DNA of 47,253 bases, taken from Darwinimomas sp045600945 (lineage in GTDB: Bacteria; Bacillota; Clostridia; Lachnospirales; Lachnospiraceae). Below are positions 42,772 through 47,253 of the stretch, in pieces. The notes beneath the pieces are model-generated. The model was given only the letters and a program-made list of their open reading frames with translations. It was not told the DNA's origin and did not search any database. The DNA lies in NCBI GenBank assembly GCA_045600945.1, contig JAZRYX010000075.1:1-47253 (forward strand). Reading direction: 5' to 3'. Positions within the stretch are counted from its first letter, which is position 1. Each line of letters opens with the position of its first letter. The translations under genes and the position numbers were made by a program.

Positions 42772-44262
42772 ATGAAAACAATAAAAACATTTATTATTGC
42801 AGCGATTGCAGTCATAACTTTTTCTATGATGGCATTTGCAAACGGCCCGGGTGAGACACCGGCAGGATGTCCCAATGTAAAACAACTTAAGAACAATGCC
42901 GGGGATAATATTCAGGCCATAGCAGAGTCGGCGGGTTTAAGGGTCGGCACGAACATGTCCAAGGATCCGATTCTCGGAATGGATCATCAGGTGGCGTACA
43001 CTTTTTATTTGAATGAGTCGGCCGCTATGCCGGCTATCTCATCGGCGGGCAATGAGTATCTTTTCTGTCCCGAGGGAGCGCCGAGATTTTATATGGATCA
43101 TGACGGTGTCGGAAGATATTATTACAGAGTATATACCAATACCGACGGATGGAGCCCTTGGTGCAACTCAAAGGAGATTACTCCGGTAAGTACGAATGAA
43201 GCAAGGATCCAGGCTATCCAGATCCGTCAGAAGGGTTATGCCGATACGCTCGGAGATATCTATTATAAGTCAGTGCTCAATGATGGTACGGTTCTGGACT
43301 GGGCTCAGGCAGGTCAGACATCCGGAACAGTGGGAACAGATAAGTTCATAGTTGCTTTCGCCATCACAAGACTTGCCAAGGGAAGTGCAGCACCGGGATC
43401 GGTAAGCGCTCCGATGGCTGGATCGAATTATGAAGGAGCTTACGTTGATGCAAAAGATCACACAGTCAAGTATTCAACATTTGGTAAACATCCATATACA
43501 GGATGGGCATGGCTTAATAATAAACAGTATTATTTCAATGAAGGAAATCTGGCACATGGCTGGATCTACGTAGGCGGTTACAAATATTTCTGCGGTGATG
43601 ACGGAGCCGTAGTGACGGATCTTGAGCCCGTTATGGGATTGGTAGGAAACTATCATATCAAATATAACAAGTCTACAAGAACCTTGTATATTATGGCTTT
43701 TGATGCAGAAAGCGGGACATACTGTATCCCGTACAAGACGTTCATGAGTTCATGCGGACCTGATACACCGGTAGGTACATTCAAGACATACGCAAAGTAT
43801 GACTGGAAGTACATGCATGATTCAGAAGACGGAGCAGGTGCAATCTATTGTCAGAAACTTACCAGGTTCAAAGACGGATTCCTTATGCATTCACTCCTTT
43901 ATTACAATACACCGAGTCCGTTCACATTTGATGCTATTAATTATAACTTTATCGATGATGCAGCTTCGGGAGGATGTATAAGACTTCGCGCAGGTGATGC
44001 CAACTGGATCTATCATAACGTACCTACAGGAACACCGGTCGTCATCTATCAAAACATTCATGAGAAAGGACCTATAGAGAAGGATTGTATAGAGCAGGCG
44101 ATTCCGAGAAATCAGAATTATGATCCGACGGACCCTGAAGCACTGGCAGCTATAGCAGCCGGACAGGCTCAGCAGTCGGCACAAGACGCGGCAGCGGCTC
44201 AGGCTGCTATCGAGCAGGCGGCAAAAGATGATGCAAGCATGGGCATCGCAACAACAGAGTAA
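42772..44262 (+). CDS. Secreted L,D-transpeptidase (YkuD) with ChW-like and cell-wall-binding repeats
   Basis: The 496-residue product has a signal peptide (about 1-23, ending MAFA), a region resembling ChW (hydrophobic Trp) repeats (GWSPWCNS...ALARIQAIQIRQKGY-like RIQAIQIRQKGYADTLGDIYY), then choline-binding-like repeats (GWAWLNNKQYYFNEGNLAHGWIYVGGYKYF) and the YkuD catalytic domain. Active-site His is near residue 373 (FLMHSLLYY) and Cys near 402 in SGGCIRL. The C-terminus is an Ala/Gln-rich tail (about 450-496). It would cross-link or anchor proteins to peptidoglycan via 3-3 bonds. It has its own promoter and terminator. Confidence 0.88.
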   Translation: MKTIKTFIIAAIAVITFSMMAFANGPGETPAGCPNVKQLKNNAGDNIQAIAESAGLRVGTNMSKDPILGMDHQVAYTFYLNESAAMPAISSAGNEYLFCPEGAPRFYMDHDGVGRYYYRVYTNTDGWSPWCNSKEITPVSTNEARIQAIQIRQKGYADTLGDIYYKSVLNDGTVLDWAQAGQTSGTVGTDKFIVAFAITRLAKGSAAPGSVSAPMAGSNYEGAYVDAKDHTVKYSTFGKHPYTGWAWLNNKQYYFNEGNLAHGWIYVGGYKYFCGDDGAVVTDLEPVMGLVGNYHIKYNKSTRTLYIMAFDAESGTYCIPYKTFMSSCGPDTPVGTFKTYAKYDWKYMHDSEDGAGAIYCQKLTRFKDGFLMHSLLYYNTPSPFTFDAINYNFIDDAASGGCIRLRAGDANWIYHNVPTGTPVVIYQNIHEKGPIEKDCIEQAIPRNQNYDPTDPEALAAIAAGQAQQSAQDAAAAQAAIEQAAKDDASMGIATTE

Positions 44263-44270
44263 TAAACTTT

Positions 44271-44296
44271 TCGGGTGGCTTAAGCCACCCGATTTT
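44271..44296 (+). terminator. Intrinsic terminator after the L,D-transpeptidase gene
   Basis: TCGGGTGGCT (44271-44280) and AGCCACCCGA (44283-44292) are perfect complements followed by four Ts. The TATAAT at 44299-44304 directly after it may be the -10 of the next gene. Confidence 0.75.
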
Positions 44297-44323
44297 AGTA
44301 TAATAAGGGCAGGAGGTGAGAAT

Positions 44324-45667
44324 ATGGAAACATTTATCGAGAAAGCACAAAAAGTCGACAGAATCTTAGCAAAGGCACCTGAATTTGATGTAAATGCCAG
44401 AATAAGCACAGAAGAATTTAAAAAGAGGGCAGCGGACCTGTATAAGGTTATGGAAAAAGAAGGGATAGAGTGCGGACTGGTTTATTCCGATGAGCATTAT
44501 CACGGAGACGTTCCCTATCTCGGCGGGAATATGAATTTCTGTATCGAACCGTGTGCCGGACTGGTCGGGAAAAATGGTTTTCATCTTCTTGCAGGATTTG
44601 AAGGCGGTTATGCATGTGAGCAGATGGGTAAGCGTTCGGGATGTGTTATTCATAAAGCGGAATTTCTTAAGCTTGCAGATGAAGAGTATCCTGTTGAAGC
44701 TGAAAATGTAAATGACATACTTGTTGAAGCATGCGGAAATATACCGAAAAACATAGGACTCTTTACACCACGCGCAGTACTTCCTGTCGGAGTATATGAA
44801 TTCTTTGCAGACATCGTCGGCAAAGAAAATATTATTGATGCACAGGAAATATATTTTAAGCAGAAATATATAAAATCAGACAGAGAAATGGAACTTACCA
44901 AACAGGCCGCTCGTATAGCAGATGTTGTCATGGAGTGTATGCTTGCGGTTCTCGAGCCGGGAATGCTTGAGAGCGAAGTTGCAGGATGGGGATATCTTGC
45001 GGCAAAGCAACTCGGATGTGAGACCATGGGATTTGATATTATGGTAACAGCCGGGGAAGCAAACCGAACGCTTATCGGGAAAGCCATGAATTTCCCTATA
45101 AAAGAAGGTGATTTCGTACATCTCGGAGTAGGACCGGCAGTTGACGGACTTACGGCATGCGAGAGATGTTCGATAGTTGCTACTCTTGATCCTGCAAATA
45201 TCAAGCCTGAGCAGCAGTACTGGATCGATTTTATTGAAGGAGCGTTCAGGACAGGACTTGAAGGATATATCAAGGTTGCAAAAGAGCATTTGCCTGCAAA
45301 GTATCAGGAACAGGCATTGATCGATTATTTCAAAGCTCATGAGGCTGAAATAGAAGCTAAGGTCGGTCATCCTGTAGATATGGAAAAGCAGAAACCATAC
45401 ACCGGAACACATAACGGAGGATATACAGAGTGTCAGGAGTTTTACGGAGCTATTACACTGAATTCCGAGGAGCCTCTGGGAAGTCAGATTGTAACCATGC
45501 TTGATGTCGCAGTTCGCGGTGTCGGATCAAAATGGGGAGATATAGTTATCCCGGGACTGGATTTTGTACTTGTTGAGAAGACTCTCGGAAAATACGGAGA
45601 GCGTGTAGAAGTACTCAATGAACTTCCGATTAATGTTCAAAAGTATGTAGGGAAAGTGGTTGAGTGA
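44324..45667 (+). CDS. M24 (creatinase/aminopeptidase P fold) protein lacking metal ligands
   Basis: The 447-residue product has the pita-bread fold arrangement: an N-terminal creatinase-like domain (METFIEKAQK to about 180) and a C-terminal M24 domain. In the expected GDxVxxDxG...GYxxDxTRT region the protein reads GDFVHLGVGPAVDGLTACERCS, so both Asp ligands are absent (Gly and Cys). The two later Glu ligands appear as Asp (MLDVAV, GLDFVLV). It is probably not a metal peptidase, or uses another chemistry. AGGAGGTGAG is an excellent SD for ATG 44324; the longer upstream frame runs into the preceding gene. Confidence 0.8.
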   Translation: METFIEKAQKVDRILAKAPEFDVNARISTEEFKKRAADLYKVMEKEGIECGLVYSDEHYHGDVPYLGGNMNFCIEPCAGLVGKNGFHLLAGFEGGYACEQMGKRSGCVIHKAEFLKLADEEYPVEAENVNDILVEACGNIPKNIGLFTPRAVLPVGVYEFFADIVGKENIIDAQEIYFKQKYIKSDREMELTKQAARIADVVMECMLAVLEPGMLESEVAGWGYLAAKQLGCETMGFDIMVTAGEANRTLIGKAMNFPIKEGDFVHLGVGPAVDGLTACERCSIVATLDPANIKPEQQYWIDFIEGAFRTGLEGYIKVAKEHLPAKYQEQALIDYFKAHEAEIEAKVGHPVDMEKQKPYTGTHNGGYTECQEFYGAITLNSEEPLGSQIVTMLDVAVRGVGSKWGDIVIPGLDFVLVEKTLGKYGERVEVLNELPINVQKYVGKVVE

Positions 45668-45699
45668 ATTAAAACATCAAATAAGGACTTGTTTCAGGA

Positions 45700-47253
45700 A
45701 TGAATAAAGAAGCGCTGTTTTTTGATCCGACAGAAGAATATATTCATGACGGGAAAATGTTTTTCCGTACCGCAAGGGCCGATGTCAAATCGGTGGTATG
45801 CGCAGCATTGGACGACGGAATAAACATAAATATGATATATACCTGTTCAGATACACGATTTGATTATTTCAGTACACCCGTGATAAACGGAAGAATCCAA
45901 TTCAATCTGAAAGGTTTTGATGATGAAGAGGCCGAATACGGTCCCTTTGTCATTAATGCGGAGTTTGATACACCGGATTGGAGCAAAGGTGCTCTCATGT
46001 ATCAGATATTCGTTGACAGATTCTGTAACGGCAGCAAGGACACAGATGAAGAAGACGAAGAGTACATATATCTCGGCAAACCCGTAAAACTCAAAAACTG
46101 GGATGAACTTCCGGAAAGCTTCGATGTTGCGAATTTCTACGGAGGCGACCTGAAAGGTGTTTTAATAAAACTTGATTATCTTCAGAAACTCGGAGTGGAA
46201 GTTATTTATTTCAATCCTGTATTCACGTCTCCTTCGAATCATAAGTATGATGTCGAGGACTACAGACAGATAGATCCTCACTTCGGAGGGAATAAAGTAT
46301 TTGAGGAGCTTGTCAGGGAAATGCATGCACGGGGCATGAAAGTCATATTGGACGGAGTATTCAATCATTGTTCCGACAGAAATAAATGGATGCAGAATCC
46401 GGAGTATTTTAAGTTTAATCGAAACGGAGAATACGAATCATGGTGGGATAACATTACCTTGCCGAAATTAAATTACGAAAATTCGAAGCAGCTTGAAGAT
46501 GAAGTAATGGATATCGCCAAAATGTGGCTTAAGGAACCGTATTGCATAGATGGGTGGAGGCTGGATGTTGCAGCCGATCTCGGACACAGCAGAGAGTATA
46601 ACCACAGGTTCTGGAAGAGATTCCGCAGAGAAGTCAAATCGGTAAATCCCGATGCAATCATAATTGCCGAACATTACGGTGATGCTTCGGAGTGGCTCAA
46701 AGGTGACGAGTGGGACACTATCATGAACTACGATGGATTTATGGAGCCGGTTTCTTTATTCCTTACCGGTATGGAAAAGCACAGCGACAGTTTTGATGAA
46801 GATGCCGTCGGTGACGGAGAGAGATTCAGAGCTGCAATAGATAGAATGAAAAGTACTATGACCATGCCGAGCATACTTTCTGCGATGAACGAAATAGACA
46901 ATCACGACCATTCGAGATTTCTTACAAGGACCAATCGTGTTGCCGGCAGGCTCAGTGCTTTGGGAAGTGTTGCGGCGGAAGACGGAACCAACATCTGTTT
47001 TTTGCGCCAGGCCCATGTGCTTCAGATGACCATGCAGGGAGCGCCGACGATATACTACGGGGACGAGGCCGGACTTCGGGGATTTACTGATCCCGATAGC
47101 CGCAGAACTTACCCGTGGGGTAAGGAAGATAAAGAGTGCCTTGAGTTTTGTGAAGGAATGACGAAATTACATAATTCATCTCCTGCACTAAGAAGAGGCT
47201 CTTTGGTGTGGCTGATTGCAAGTCGCAACGTGATAGCATTTGCCCGCACTTTG
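45700..47253 (+). CDS. GH13 alpha-glucan hydrolase, neopullulanase/maltogenic amylase-like (3' truncated by window edge)
   Basis: The first 518 codons are present and open to the right edge. An N-terminal beta domain (about 1-90) precedes a GH13 barrel with LMYQIFVDRFCNG, DGVFNHCSDR, GWRLDVAADLG (nucleophile Asp289), IIAEHYGD (acid/base Glu324) and IDNHDHSRFLTR (Asp403), all catalytic positions conserved. The absence of a signal peptide suggests cytosolic breakdown of maltodextrins or cyclodextrins, which would complement glgP. ATG 45700 is preceded by CAGGA; AAGGA further upstream is at long spacing. It lies 32 bp after the M24 gene. Confidence 0.9.
   Translation, partial: MNKEALFFDPTEEYIHDGKMFFRTARADVKSVVCAALDDGININMIYTCSDTRFDYFSTPVINGRIQFNLKGFDDEEAEYGPFVINAEFDTPDWSKGALMYQIFVDRFCNGSKDTDEEDEEYIYLGKPVKLKNWDELPESFDVANFYGGDLKGVLIKLDYLQKLGVEVIYFNPVFTSPSNHKYDVEDYRQIDPHFGGNKVFEELVREMHARGMKVILDGVFNHCSDRNKWMQNPEYFKFNRNGEYESWWDNITLPKLNYENSKQLEDEVMDIAKMWLKEPYCIDGWRLDVAADLGHSREYNHRFWKRFRREVKSVNPDAIIIAEHYGDASEWLKGDEWDTIMNYDGFMEPVSLFLTGMEKHSDSFDEDAVGDGERFRAAIDRMKSTMTMPSILSAMNEIDNHDHSRFLTRTNRVAGRLSALGSVAAEDGTNICFLRQAHVLQMTMQGAPTIYYGDEAGLRGFTDPDSRRTYPWGKEDKECLEFCEGMTKLHNSSPALRRGSLVWLIASRNVIAFARTL

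Overview
The window comes from a Clostridia (low-to-moderate G+C Firmicutes) chromosome, most likely Lachnospiraceae; genus is not decidable by eye. Support: the gene order jag-mnmE-mnmG-rsmG...parA-parB-DUF4446-gdpP-rplI-dnaB, perfect parS palindromes, strong Shine-Dalgarno sites, consensus sigma-A promoters, a Clostridia-type long IleS and many ferredoxin-like proteins. The left third is therefore close to oriC (dnaA itself is not in the window). No transposase, integrase, phage gene or CRISPR array was seen.

Layout. 1-6 kb: the 3' end of jag, the tRNA-modification/rRNA-methylation genes mnmE, mnmG and rsmG with a parS site on each side of rsmG, then maf, trmL, a low-molecular-weight phosphatase and two tRNAs (Phe, Lys). 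6-12.6 kb: one tight operon of an S4 protein, parA, parB, a DUF4446 membrane protein, gdpP (c-di-AMP phosphodiesterase), rplI and dnaB. 12.6-16 kb: small convergent or divergent units: a 56-residue ferredoxin, a membrane-anchored GH18 protein, mecA, a DUF1858 protein. 16-20.3 kb: a sorbose-phosphate-reductase-like dehydrogenase, chorismate mutase, an ECF vitamin transporter S component, pncB and a membrane protein. 20.3-29.7 kb: ileS behind a structured leader, then a tightly packed run of a MATE transporter, two paralogous iron-sulfur aldo/keto reductases and glycogen phosphorylase between them. 29.7-35.1 kb, minus strand: alr, a long structured RNA region, and potABCD (polyamine ABC transporter). 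35.2-42.6 kb: pth, mfd, hup, an unknown secreted protein, a DivIC/FtsB-like protein, tilS, hpt. 42.6 kb to the end: an L,D-transpeptidase, an M24-fold protein that lacks its metal ligands, and the first 518 codons of a GH13 alpha-glucan hydrolase.

The most unusual material is non-coding. (1) 33626-33919 minus: a promoter, about eight hairpins, an 8-bp closing stem, a predicted pseudoknot and a strong terminator lie 42 nt upstream of potA; this looks like a long riboswitch-like leader or a stand-alone ncRNA. (2) 14632-14929 plus: four adjacent long-range-stem domains fill the gap between a GH18 gene and mecA; G-U pairs point to the plus strand. (3) 20295-20376: the ileS leader can form two mutually exclusive folds, one being an intrinsic terminator, without a recognisable T-box. 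(4) The par operon leader has a terminator-like hairpin only about 10 nt after the predicted transcription start. All structures were found by hand base-pairing, not by a folding program.
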